Below, one piece after another: positions 10,220-22,300 of a stretch of DNA of 64,000 nt. The DNA is taken from assembly GCF_018294505.1 (NCBI RefSeq), contig NC_057813.1, positions 318,641,191 through 318,705,190 of the forward strand, written 5' to 3'. The notes under the pieces are model-generated. The model did no database searches, was not told where the DNA came from, and saw only the letters and a list, made by a program, of their open reading frames with translations. The stretch's first letter is position 1; every line of letters starts with the position of its first letter. Source of the DNA: Triticum aestivum (taxonomy: Eukaryota > Streptophyta > Magnoliopsida > Poales > Poaceae). The translations under genes were made by a program, and so were the position numbers.

Positions 10220-12188
10220 CCTCTCCCCGAAATTCACGGGCAAACCCTAGCCTTCTTCCACGACGCGCCGCCGGACACGTCCGGTCCGCCCGGACACGTC
10301 CGCCCCGCCGCGCCCGAGCCAGTCAGGAGCCGCCACGTGGCCTTCGCCATGCCCCCGCGCCGCCGGCCCGCTGGGCCCAGGCGGGGCCCGCCCAGCCCGC
10401 GCGCCCGCCGCCGCTCGCCCGCGCGTCCGGCGCCCGACCGCGTAGCCGGCCTCCGCCGACGCCTCCCCGCGCGCCGCCAGCCCCGTCGCCCGGACCGGTC
10501 GCCGCCGCCGCGGATCTCCTCCGCCTCCTCCGCTCGAGCACTCCGGCCGCCCTCCTCGTCAGCCGCCGCCGTCCTCCGCGCCCGGCCGCGCCCACTCTGG
10601 CCGCCGCCCCGGCCATCTCCCTCCATCTCCGGCCGCCGTCGCTGTCCACTCCGGCGAGCCACATCCCCGACTCCAGCGAACCTCGAACCGCGTGCCGGCT
10701 CAGATCCGATCCGGCAGGGTTGACTTCTTCTCCCCCCCCCCCGTTTTTTCGTCCAAGTCCTTAAACTGCATTAATTTTGTTGCATATTCACCGCGTCACA
10801 ACTTTGCACCCGTGGCTTCGTTTTGGGCGTGTAGCATCCCGAATTGTTCGCCTCGAAGAGTACATCATTTCATTCCATTGCATCATTTACATTTGAGCTC
10901 ATCTTGATTCCCGAAATGCTGTTGGAAGAGGGCTTCATAATGTTAGTTTCAGAATCTTATCAGCACGAGCTCTTTTGTCATTTTTGCCATGATTGATGTT
11001 TGCATCCTATGGACTTGATCCCTAAATGTGTTTTGAACTAGGCTATGTCTTCTTTACATAGGTGCTTACCATGTATTTTTGTGATCAATGTGGTGACTAG
11101 CACAAGCATGCAAACTAGGCTTCGTGATAATGCTGATTTTAGTTCCCGTTCTGCTGTAATTTTGATGCCATGTAAACATGTTGCTACAGAGAGATCCATG
11201 CATAATTTGAGATACTTCAGTAAGGGTGTTTTGAAAACATGGTTTTGCTCTATCCATCCATTGTCCTGGTTGCAATTATGGAGTAGTCTAGCATGTCATT
11301 TTCGTGCTCTACTTTTGCTTCAAAATGTTTCCTGGCAGATTGTTTACATGTTATTCAATTTTGCCGGGATTGTTGTAGTTGATCCGGATATGCTATGATG
11401 TTGTTTCTTGCCATGTATAGCTTCTATGACATGTCTTCTTGATGGATGTATGCTTAGTTTATCATGGGATGCTCTATAGTGAGTGCATCGAGCTCAGAAG
11501 GTGCCTTCGTAATTATGTCAATGCCATGCTTTGTTTGCTGAATCTGTTAACGAAACTTGCTATGTTTACGTGGGTTACATCATATTTTCTGATCCTTTTT
11601 GGCTTATGGTCAGTAAGGGACTTTTGATCTATGCTTTGAGTAGATTCATGCCATGCCTTATTTTGCTATTATAAGTTCCTGTAGCATGTTGATAACCTGC
11701 TCTGAACATTGCTTCGTGATGCTGTTTATGCCATGTCCAACCTGATATTTTTTGCACTTTCTCCATGCTTGTTTGAACCTGTTATGATGTGATTTAGCCG
11801 TAGCTCAGTGTTCCTCTTTTGTAAAGCATCTCCTGTAGATCATTGCCATATGCTTTGTTTTTATGTTGGGGTGCTGTAGCATAGTTTCTTGTTGCATGCT
11901 AAGTAGCATCGTGCTGTTAATCGCAGCTTTGTGCCATTCTTGTTTTGCTTGCCATTTGCAAACCGTGCATCCGTTCCGGTGATCTTTATATCGATTTCAA
12001 CCGAAATCATCTCATCTTTCCAGCGGCATACTTGGTTTGCCAAGTTGATGCCTTGTTCATCCTTTTCCTCCGAAGCACGCATATGCATTGCATATCACAT
12101 CTCGCATATCATGACATGTATTGCATCATGTTGCTTGTGCATTGCACCGTGATTTATTGTGGTTCCTTTGCTTGTGTTCTTGCTTTAG

Positions 12189-13621
12189 GTAGAGGCAGGA
12201 GACGAGTACGTGCACGAGGAACCCGTTGAGAACGCTTACGAGGATCAAGCCTTCGACAACTCTGAGAACCTTGCAGGCAAGATGACCATACCTTCGATAT
12301 CACTTCTATCTTTGCTTGCTAGTACTCGCTCTATCGCTATGTTAGCTCTACCTGCCTTTGTTTACCATGCCTCCCTATTGCCATGTCAACCCTCTAACCA
12401 ACCCATCCTAGCAACCGTTGTTTGGCTATGTCACCGCTTTTGCTCAGCCCCTCTTATAGCATTGTTAGTTGCAGGTGAAGATGAAGTTTGTTCCTGGTCG
12501 GAACATGGATATTTCTGGATATCACAATATCTCCTGTTTAAATTAATGCACCTTATATACTTGGTAAAGGGTGGAAGGCTCGGCCTTATGCCTGGTGACT
12601 TGTTCCACTCTTGCCGCCCTAGTTTTCCGTCATACCGGTGTTATGTTCCTTGATTTTGCGTTCCTTACATGGTTGGGTGATTTATGGGATCCCCTTAACA
12701 ATTTGCTTTGAATAAAACTCCTCCAGCAAGGCCCAACCTTGGTTTTACCATTTTCCACCTAAGCCTTTTTCCCTGGGGTTTTTGCGAGCCCGAGGGTCAT
12801 CTTTATTTAAACCCCCCCCCCCGGGCCAGTGCTCCTTCGAGTGTTGGTCTGAAACGGGCAGGTTGCGGGGCCACCTCGAGGCAACTCGAGGGCTGGTTTT
12901 ACTCGTAGGCTGACCTATCCGGTGTGCCCTGAGAACGAGATACGTGCGACTCCTATCGGGATTTGTCGGCACATCAGGCGGCTTTGCTGGTCTTGTTTTT
13001 CCATTGTCGAAATGTTTTGCGAACCGGGATTCCGAGACTGATCGGGTCTTCCCGGGAGAAGGTTTATCCTTCGTTGACCGTGAGAGCTTATGATGGGCTA
13101 AGTTGGGACACCCCTGCAGGGTATATAATCATTCGAAAGCCGTGCCCGCGGTTATGAGGCAGATGGGAATTTGTTAATGTCCGGTTGTAGATAAGTTGAC
13201 ACTTGACTTCATTAAAATACATCAACTGTGTGTGTAGCCGTGATGGTCTCTTCTCGGCGGAGTTCGGGAAGTGAACACGGTTTGTGTTATGCTTGACGTA
13301 AGTAGTTTCAGGATCACTTCTTGATCGCTTTTAGCTTCTCGACCGTTGCGTTGCTTCCCTTCTTGCTCTCACTTGCGTATGTTAGCCACCATATATGCTT
13401 AGTGCTTGCTGCAGCTCCACCATATTACCCCTTTGCCTACCTATGAGCTTAAATAGTCTTGATCTCGTGGGTGTGAGATTGTTGAGTCCTCGTGACTCAC
13501 AGATTCTACCAAAACAGATGCAGGTGCCGAGGATACTGGCGCAGATGGCGCAACTGAGCTGAAGTGGGAGTTTGATGAGGCCCTTGGTCGTTACTATATT
13601 TCGTTTCCAGATGATCAGTAG
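12189..13621 (+). other. Short coding-like islands inside the 5' LTR
   Basis: Three blocks each follow an AG dinucleotide after T-rich DNA. Block 12189-12278 reads acidic (VEAGDEYVHEEPVENAYEDQ in context). A block starts at 12475 after TTGCAG. The last, 13521-13621, reads acidic (LKWEFDEALGRYY in context) and ends in TAG. The same blocks occur in the 3' LTR. I cannot assign a protein, and splicing is not shown. Confidence 0.3.
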
Positions 13622-13900
13622 AGGAGCCCAGTCGGGACGATCGGGGATCTAGCATTTGGGGTTGTCTTCTTTTCATTTGAACTTGACCGTAGCCGGTCTA
13701 TGAGTGTATTTGAATGATGTATGATCTTAATTTATGTATTGTGTGAAGTGGCGATTGTAAGCCAACTCTCTTTATCCCATTCTTGTTCATTACATGGGAT
13801 TGTGTGAAGATGACCCTTCTTGCGACAAAACCACCATGCGGTTATGCCTCTAAGTCGTGCTTCGACACGTGGGAGATATAGCCGCATCGTGGGTGTTACA

Positions 13901-13917
13901 AGTTGGTAATCAGAGCC
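13901..13917 (+). other. Primer-binding site, tRNA-Met type with one extra base
   Basis: Directly after the LTR the sequence is AGTTGGTAATCAGAGCC. The usual plant site is TGGTATCAGAGCC, so one A is inserted. Confidence 0.75.
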
Positions 13918-14821
13918 ATCCCCGACTTAGGAGCCCCCTGCTTGATTGTTTGCTGGCGATGTTGAGTCTAGAACAAAAATGTTTTGAGTCTTAGGATTAT
14001 ATATATCGGAGAGTAGGATTCTTTTTACTCCTCAGTCCCTTCGTCGCTCTGGTGAGGTCTCCTGACGTAGATGTTTTGACTTTCCTCTTCTCAAATTTCA
14101 CTAAAAATTTTTAGGATCACGCGGGTATCTTGGAATCGTTCCGATGGTTTTGTGACGAGAACATTGTTCTTGGTGCCTCCTGACATTTAGGGGTTGTGGC
14201 AGTGTCCCGGGGAGTTGAGCTCCGAGGTGTTGTCGTCACAATTTTATCGTTGCAGTTCTGGAATACCTGAGCTTTGCCGACATCGAAAATCTCTTTTGTA
14301 CAGTTGTTGGTGAGATAACCCCGATAACCCAGTACTGGGGCGAGCTCGGGAGTATTGCCATAACTCGTATAACGGATGCTTTTCGAAGGTTGAGGTACAT
14401 GATTTCCGAAGGTTTCTTGGTTATGTGTTGACGGATGGATACAGCTGGATGTAGGGATTGTTAGTTTGGGTGAGATATATTGCTTCCCCTGTATCCCCAA
14501 CACCTGATTGCATAACCAGAAAGTTTCGGGAGTTTATAGGTGGGATTCAAGTAGCTCTAGCATTTCTTCCCGCAGATATTTGGTTTGTGATTGGGTAATC
14601 CTTACCACTTATTTGTTCTAGTTGTACCTTGTTTATTTCATTCATCAATCTCTTATCAAGTGGCTTCTCACCTTTAATGGACGTGTGATGCTTGCTTTGG
14701 AATTCATTCTTTCATCCTTGTTCGAATGTTTATTATGAAGACTATATGTTGCAATTTCTATCTGTTGATTCAACTTGTCTATCTGTCTATCAAGATGCTA
14801 ACGGATGTCACCCTCTTCAGG
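13918..14821 (+). other. Tekay untranslated leader
   Basis: About 900 bp lie between the primer site and the gag ATG, with no long frame on the plus strand. A 128-residue minus-strand frame at 14117-14503 shows no domain and is disregarded. Confidence 0.6.
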
Positions 14822-15829
14822 ATGGCTCCGCCAACGCGTCAGAATCCGGAACGCAATGATGGGAGTCAGGCGAACCCTCCACCTCCACCTCCGCCTCCGG
14901 AGGCATGGCAAGCTTTGATGGCAGCCTCTAACGCCCCTGCCCAGATGATGATCCAGCTCATGCAAGAGCACAACCAAGGCCAAGGCAACCAAGGGAATCA
15001 AGGTCAAGGGCAGTTCAATCATCAGCCTCAGTTTCCTACCCTCAACCAATTCCTTGCAAATCAGCCGAAGTCTTTCAGCTACTGTGTCGAGGCCACAGAC
15101 GCCGATGATTGGCTCGTGGATATCAACAAGCATTTTGAATGCAGCAATGTCAGGCCTGAGGACTATGTCAAGTTCGCTTCTTTTCAGCTCAAGGATCAGG
15201 CAGCTGATTGGTTCCAGCAATACAAGGATTCCAGAGGTGGTCGAGTGATTACTTGGACTGATTTCTGTCGGGACTTTAAAGCTCACCATATTCCTACCAG
15301 TGTTGTTGAGAGCAAGCATGAGGAGTTCCGTAATCTCAAGCAAGGCAACATGTCAGTGTACGAATACAACAAGCAGTTTCAGAAACTTGCTCGCTTCGCT
15401 AAGCAAGATGTTCCAGATGAGAAGAGTATGATCTATCAATTCAGAGGTGGCCTTAGAGAGGATCTGCAGTTAGCTCTCGTTCTTGTTGAGCCTACTCAGT
15501 TTGATCAATTCTACAATATGGCACTCAAGCAAGAAGGTGCTCAGCTCAAGTGCGAGGCTTCTAAGAAGAGAATCAGGGATGCAGTGCAATCTTCTTCTTC
15601 CTCACAAGTGGCAGCTAAGCAGCAAAAGTTCTACCTTCCTCCTCCTTCGTTTCGTCACCCTTACCAGCAGAAGAACGCAGGTGGTCGTGGATCTTCCCAC
15701 CCACCCAACCCAAGCTATCAGAACAAGTCTCAGCCTCAAGCTCCAAGGTCAAATGCTCCTTATCATCGTCCGCTCTCAGAAGTGACTTGCAACAAGTGCC
15801 AGCAGAAAGGTTACTACGCGAACAAATGA
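14822..15829 (+). pseudogene. Tekay gag, ending in a premature stop inside the zinc knuckle
   Basis: The start is taken at ATG 14822 (MAPPTRQNPE), just after CTCTTCAGG; upstream in-frame codons are leader. A Pro-run and Gln/Asn-rich stretch precede the gag core (DWLVDINKHFECSN, ADWFQQYKDSR, VYEYNKQFQKLARFA). The C-terminal CCHC knuckle reads CNKCQQKGYYANK and then TGA (15827-15829). Its His is Tyr and its last Cys is a stop (TGC to TGA). Downstream sequence continues in the same frame into the protease, so gag and pol were one reading frame. Confidence 0.85.
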
Positions 15830-16771
15830 TTCAATCAAAGGCGCCTTCCTCCTCTTCCTCCTGTGAGATCTTCAAGCAATGCAGTGGTCAAGCATAATCC
15901 AAAGCATGCAAAGGTGAACATGTTGAATGCAGCTCAGGCAGAGGATTCTTCAGATGTGATCATGGGTAATCTCTCAGTTAATGATATTCCTGCAAAAGTC
16001 TTATTTGATACCGGTGCATCGCATTGTTTCATGTCAATACCGTTCTTTACCAAGCATGATTTCACTTCGGAATATTTGGATAGAACTCTAGCAATTGTTT
16101 CCCCGGGCAAGCACATGAGTTCTCGTTTGATGGTTCCAAATGTCGGTATCAAGATGGGCGACTATAAATTTCTGTCTTCTCCAGTTGTTCTTGGCGACTC
16201 TGATATTGATCTAATTCTCGGGATGGACTGGCTTTCTAAGCACAAGGCTCAGCTTGATTGTGCTGCCAGGCAAATTCAATTGACACACCCTTCTGAGGAT
16301 GTTATCATCTATGCCACTCGTGATGAAACCATTCGGTTGTTTTCTCTCAATGAGAAGGGCGAGTTGGATGCTATTTCTCAAATTCCAGTCGTTTGTGAGT
16401 ACCAAGATGTCTTTCCAGAAGAGCTTCCGGGTATGCCTCCTCATCGGCCAGTCGAGTTCGTTATTGATCTTGAGCCTGGAACAGAACCCGTTTGCAAGCG
16501 TCCATACAAGCTTGGACCCAAGGAGCTGAAGGAATTGAAGAAGCAGCTCGATGAACAAGAGCGTCTGGGTTTGATCAGACCGAGTTCTTCCCCATGGGGT
16601 TGTGGAGTTCTTTTTGTCCAGAAGAAGGATGGCACAGACCGACTTTGCGTTGATTACCGTCCATTGAACAAGAAGACAATCAAGAACAAGTATCCACTTC
16701 CCAACATCAATGAGCTTTTTGAGCAACTCAAAGGTGCTAAAGTCTTCTCCAAGCTTGACCTTCGTATGGGG
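15830..16771 (+). pseudogene. Tekay protease and N-terminal reverse transcriptase
   Basis: In frame with gag after the stop. The protease shows [12 protein letters not shown] (about 16003) and ILGMDWL. The reverse transcriptase begins near 16420 with [34 protein letters not shown] and FSKLDLR. One extra G in the run 16768-16771 then throws the frame +1, ending the ORF at 16795. Confidence 0.85.
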
Positions 16772-17438
16772 TTATCATCAGATTCGCATTCGTGAACAAG
16801 ATATTCCCAAGACAGCATTCAGAACAAGCTATGGTTCTTATGAATATACTGTCATGTCTTTCGGCCTTGTCAATGCTCCTCCAACATTCTCTCGCATGAT
16901 GAACTTTATCTTCAACCCCTACACCAATGAATTTTTTCTGGTGTATCTTGATGATATTTTGGTCTTCTCCAAGAATAAGCAGGATCATGCCAAACATTTG
17001 CGATTGGTGCTCGACAAGCTCAGAGAGCATCAATTCTATGCGAAGTTTTCCAAATGTGAGTTCTGGCTTGATGAAGTTCTTTACCTTGGTCATATCATCT
17101 CTGCCAAGGGCATTGCTGTTAATCCGGCGAAGGTTTCTGCAGTTCTGAATTGGGAACCTCCTCAGAATGTCAAACAGCTCCGCAGTTTTCTTGGTCTTGC
17201 AAGCTATTGCCGAAGATTCGTTGAGAACTTCTCTAAGATTGCAAAGCCTCTTTCCAACCTCCTCCAGAAGCATGTCAAGTATGTCTGGACGCCTGAGTGT
17301 GACGTCGCTTTCAACACCCTCAAAGAGAAGCTAGTCACAGCTCCTGTTTTGACTCCTCCTGATGAATCCAAGCCATTCGAAGTATTCTGTGATGCTTCCC
17401 TTCAAGGTCTCGGTGCTGTGTTGATGCAAGAGAAAAAG
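16772..17438 (+). pseudogene. Tekay reverse transcriptase core, +1 frame
   Basis: After the shift the frame reads [35 protein letters not shown] and the catalytic [13 protein letters not shown] (intact LDD), then [25 protein letters not shown] and the RNase H start [16 protein letters not shown] missing G near 17438 returns it to the original frame, so the two indels compensate. Confidence 0.87.
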
Positions 17439-17440
17439 TT

Positions 17441-19276
17441 GTGGCCTATACCTCTCGTCAGTTGAAGCCCAACGAAAAGAACTACCCCACTCACGATCTT
17501 GAGTTGGCGGCAGTTGTCCATGCATTGATAACATGGAGACATCTCTTATTGGGAAGGCAAGTGGACATTTTCACCGATCACAAGAGCCTCAAGTATATCT
17601 TCACTCAACCCAACCTTAACCTCAGGCAAACTCGATGGGTCGAAATGATTCAAGAGTACAATCCGAGTATCGAATATACTCCTGGCAAGGCGAATGTGAT
17701 TGCAGATGCTCTGAGCAGAAAGGCTTATTGCAACAGTCTAATTCTCAAGCCGTTTCAACCGGATCTTTGTGAGGCTTTCCGCAAGCTGAATCTTCAAGTT
17801 GTTCCTCAAGGCTTTCTTGCCAACCTCATAGTCTCTCCTACTTTGGAAGATCAAATTCGTGAGGCACAACTCCTGGATACCATGGTGAAGAAGGTGAAAC
17901 GTGGTATTGACAAGGGCATTCCCAAATACAAGTGCTATCGCTTGGATGACAAAGATACTCTTTTCTTCGAGGATCGAATTGTGGTTCCAAAAGGTGATCT
18001 GAGAAAAGTCATCATGAATGAGGCACACAATTCCCTCCTATCCATTCATCCTGGAAGTACAAAGATGTACCATGACCTCAAGCAGTCATATTGGTGGACT
18101 CGAATGAAGCGAGAGATTGCTCAATTCGTGAATGAATGTGATGTCTGCAGAAGAGTGAAAGCAGAACACCAACGACCAGCTGGTCTCCTCCAACCTCTTG
18201 CTATTCCGGAATGGAAGTTTGACCATATCGAGATGGACTTCGTGACTGGTTTTCCTAAGTCCAAGCGTGGAAATGATGCTATCTTCGTTGTCATTGACAA
18301 GCTTACCAAAGTGGCTCATTTTCTTCCTATCAAAGAATCTATCACAGCAGCTCAGCTGGCAGAGCTATACACCTCCAGAATTGTCTCCTTGCACGGCATT
18401 CCACAATTGATATCTTCAGATCGTGGAAGCATCTTCACTTCTAAGTTCTGGGACTCCTTTCAGACGGCCATGGGCACCAACATTCGTTTCAGCACAGCTT
18501 TCCATCCTCAAACAAGTGGCCAAGTCGAGCGAGTCAATCAAATCCTTGAAGATATGCTCAGGGCTTGTGTCATCTCTTTCGGTATGAAGTGGGAAGATTG
18601 TCTTCCATATGCCGAGTTCTCCTACAACAACAGCTTCCAAGCGAGTTCGGGCAAGGCCCCATTCGAAATTCTCTATGGCAGAAAGTGCCGTACTCCTCTC
18701 AATTGGTCTGAGACAGGTGAACGCCAACTTCTTGGCAACGACTTGATCACAGAAGCCGAAGAAATGTGCAAAGTCATTCGTGAGAATCTCAAAGCCGCGC
18801 AATCGCGACAAAAGAGTTACTATGATAGCAAGCACCGTGACTTGGCTTTTGAAATCGAAGACCATGTCTACCTCCGCGTCTCTCCAATGAAAGGCACTCG
18901 TCGCTTCGGTATCAAAGGGAAGCTTGCCCCTAGATACGTGGGTCCTTTCAAGATCATTGGCAAAAGAGGCGACCTCGCCTATCAACTTGAGCTTCCATCC
19001 AACTTTGCAAACGTGCACGATGTGTTTCACGTGTCACAGCTTCGCAAGTGCTTCAAGACTCCTGAGCGCACTATCAACTTCGAAGAAATCGACCTCCAAG
19101 AAGATCTCTCTTATCATGAGCACCCCGTTGCTATTCTCGAAGAAACCGAGCGCAAGACTCGCAACAAGTCAATCAAATTCCTGAAAGTGAAGTGGTCACA
19201 CCATTCCGACCGAGAAGCCACCTGGGAGAGCGAGGATCACCTCCGTTCCGAATATCCGGAGTTCTTTCAGTCCTAG
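17441..19276 (+). pseudogene. Tekay RNase H, integrase and chromodomain
   Basis: This is a 611-codon open stretch. RNase H motifs are [23 protein letters not shown] and ADALSRK. Integrase follows: an HHCC zinc region ([11 protein letters not shown]...CDVCRRVK), then the DDE core (Asp in [10 protein letters not shown], Asp in ISSDRGSIF, Glu in GQVERVNQ) and the GPF-type motif (YVGPFKIIG). The last 50 residues form a chromodomain ([14 protein letters not shown]), the mark of chromoviruses. Everything here looks intact; the codons are lost only because of upstream lesions. TAG stop at 19274-19276. Confidence 0.92.
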
Positions 19277-19312
19277 ATCTCGGGGCGAGATCCTCTTGTA
19301 GTGGTGGAGTGT
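19277..19312 (+). other. Tekay 3' border: ATCTCG palindrome and purine-rich tract
   Basis: ATCTCGGGGCGAGAT (19277-19291) follows the stop directly; then GTAGTGGTGGAGTG precedes the LTR. The same layout occurs at the end of the non-coding element at 25596-37415. Confidence 0.6.
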
Positions 19313-22300
19313 TGTAACACCCCGGATGTAACTTTCCATCTTTGTATCTCCAACTCTTGCCATTTTCTGCTATGTGATATGATATTTCCCTCCGTGGTTG
19401 GGTTTTGTCTTTTGTTTTGCATTTTTATTCATGTCATGCATATCATATCATGTCATCATGTGCATTTCATTTTGCATACGTGTTCGTCTCATGCATCCGA
19501 GCATTTTCCCCGTTGTCCGTTTCGCAATCTGACACTCCCACATGCACCGGCGCACCCCTCTTGTCTCTTTTCGTGTGCGGGTGTTGAACGTTCTCAGAAT
19601 GGACCGAGCCTTGCCAAGTGGCCCTGATATAGCACCGGTAGACCACCTGTCATGTTTCGGGTCATTTGGAGCTCGTTTGGGACTCCAACGGTTATCCACA
19701 TATCCGCAAAGGCCTCTTTTGAGTTGCAGCCCAACACCCCTCCAGAACAGCCCAATAACCCATCTAAGTCACTTCCATGCTCTCCGTCGTCGGATCACGA
19801 TTGTGTGGGCGAAAACCGCACCTCATTTGGACACTCCTAGCTCCCTCTACCTATAAATATAGCCTCTCCCCGAAATTCACGGGCAAACCCTAGCCTTCTT
19901 CCACGACGTGCCGCCGGACACGTCCGGTCCGCCCGGACACGTCCGCCCCGCCGCACCCGAGCCAGTCAGGCGCCACCACGTGGCCTCCGCTGCGCCCCCG
20001 CGCCGCCGGCCCGCCGGGCCCAGGCGGGGCCCGCCCAGCCCGCGCGGCCGCCGCCGCTCGCCCGCGCGTTCGGCGCCCGACCGCGTAGCCGGCCTCCGCC
20101 GCCGCCTCCCCTCGCGCCGCCAGCCCCACCGCCCGGACCGGTTGCCGCCGCCGTGGATCTCCTCCGCCGCCTCCGCTCGAGCACTCCGGCCGCCCTCCTC
20201 GTCAGCCGCCGCCGTCCTCCGCGCCCGGCCGCGCCCACTCCGGCCGCCACCCCGGCCATCTCCCTCCATCTCCGGCCGTCGTCGCTGTCCACTCCGGCGA
20301 GCCACATCCCCGACTTCAGCGAACCTCGAACCACGAGCCGGCTCAGATCCGATCCGACAGGGTTGTCTTCTTCTCCGCCCCCCCACCCCGTTTTTTCGTC
20401 TGTCCTTAAACTGCATTAATTTTGTTGCATCTTCATCGCATCACAACTTCGCACCCGTGGCTCCGTTTTGGGCGTGCAGCACACCGAATTGTTCGCCTCT
20501 AAGAGTACATCATTTCATTCCATTGCATCATTTACATTTGAGCTCATCTTGATTCCCGAAATGCTGTTGGAAAAGGGCTTCATAATGTTGGTTTCAGAAT
20601 CTTATCAGCACGAGCTCTTTTGTCATTTTTGCCATGATTGATGTGTGCATCCTATGGACTTGATCCCTAAATGTGTTTTGAACTAGGCCATGTCTTCTTT
20701 ACAAAGGTGCTTACCATGTATTTTTGTGATCAATGTGGTGACTAGCACAAGCATGCAAACTTGGCTTCGTGATAATGCTGATTTTAGTTCCTGTTCTGCT
20801 GTAATTTTGATGCCATGTAAACATGTTGCTACAGAGAGATCCATGCATAATTTGAGATACTTCAGTAAGGGTGTTTTGAAAACATGGTTTTGCTCTATCC
20901 ATCCATTGTCCTGGCTGCAATTATGGAGTAGTCTAGCATGTCATTTTCGTGCTCTACTTTTGCTTCAAAATGTTTCCTGGCAGATTGTTTACATGTTATT
21001 CAATTTTGCCGGGGTTGTTGTAGTTGATCCGGATATGCTATGATGTTGTTTCTTGCCATGTATAGCTTCTATGACATGTCTTCTTGATGGATGTATGCTT
21101 AGTTTATCATGGGATGCTCTGTAGTGAGTGCATCGAGCTCACGAAGGTGCCTTCGTAATTATGTCAATGACATGCTTTGTTTGCTGAATGTGTTAACGAA
21201 ACTTGCTATGTTTACGTGGGTGCCATCATATTTTCTGATCCTTTTTGGCTTATGGTCAGTAAGGGACTTTTGATCTATGCTTTGAGTAGATGCATGCCAT
21301 GCCTTATTTTGCTATTACAAGTTTCTGTAGCATGTTGATAACCTGCTCTGAACATTGCTTCGTGATGCTGTTTATGCCATGTCCAGCCTGATAATTTTTT
21401 GCACTTTCTCCATGCTTGTTTGAACCTGTTATGATGTGATTTAGCCGTAGCTCAGTGTTCCTCTTTTGTAAAGCATCTCCTGTAGATCATTGCCATATGC
21501 TTTGTTTTTATGTTGGGGTGCTGTAGCATAGTTTCTTGTTGCATGCTAAGTAGCATCGTGCTATTAATCGCAGCTTTGTGCCATTCTTGTTTTGCTTGCC
21601 ATTTGCAAACCGTGCATCCGTTTCCGGTGATCTTCATATCGATTTCAACCGAAATCATCTCATTTTTCCAGCGGCATACTTGGTTTGCCAAGTTGATGCC
21701 TTGTTCATCCCTTTTCCTCCCGAAGCACGCATATGCATTGCATATCACATCTTGCATCTCATGACATGTATTGCATCATGTTGCTTGTGCGTTGCACCAT
21801 GATTTATTGTGGTTCCTTTGCTTGTGTTCTTGATTTGGGTAGAGGCGGGAGACGAGTACGTGCACGAGGAACCTATTGAGAATGCTTACGAGGATCAAGC
21901 CTTCGACAACTCTGAGAACCTTGCAGGCAAGATGACCATACCTTCGATATCACTTCTATCTTTGCTTGCTAGTACTCGCTCTATCGCTATGTTAGCTCTA
22001 CCTGCCATTGTTTACCATGCCTCCCTATTGCCATGTCAACCCTCTAACCAACCCGTCCTAGCAACCGTTGTTTGGCTATGTCACCGCTTTTGCTCAGCCC
22101 CTCTTATAGCATTGTTAGTTGCAGGTGAAGATGAAGTTTGTTCCTGGTCAGAACATGGATATTTTGGGATATCACAATATCTCCTGTTTAAATTAATGCA
22201 CCTTATATACTTGGTAAAGGGTGGAAGGCTCGGCCTTATGCCTGGTGACTTGTTCCACTCTTGCCGCCCTAGTTTTCCGTCATACCCGTGTTATGTTCCT

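Larger units (their letters stand above)
9671..13900 (+). repeat. Tekay 5' LTR (4230 bp)
   Basis: It is bounded by TGTAACACCC and GGGTGTTACA, with the primer-binding site directly after it. It contains a TATA box (10209), a very GC-rich leader (10250-10720), a long T-rich intron-like stretch and short coding-like islands. Open frames on both strands of the GC-rich leader (Pro/Arg- or Gly/Ala-rich) are compositional and not called as genes. Confidence 0.93.

Noticed and set aside
10234..10723. Long frames on both strands of the Tekay LTR (100-214 codons, also 19877-20552)
   Set aside because: Extremely GC-rich, Pro/Arg- or Gly/Ala-rich in every frame, and start/stop positions differ between the two LTRs; composition explains them.
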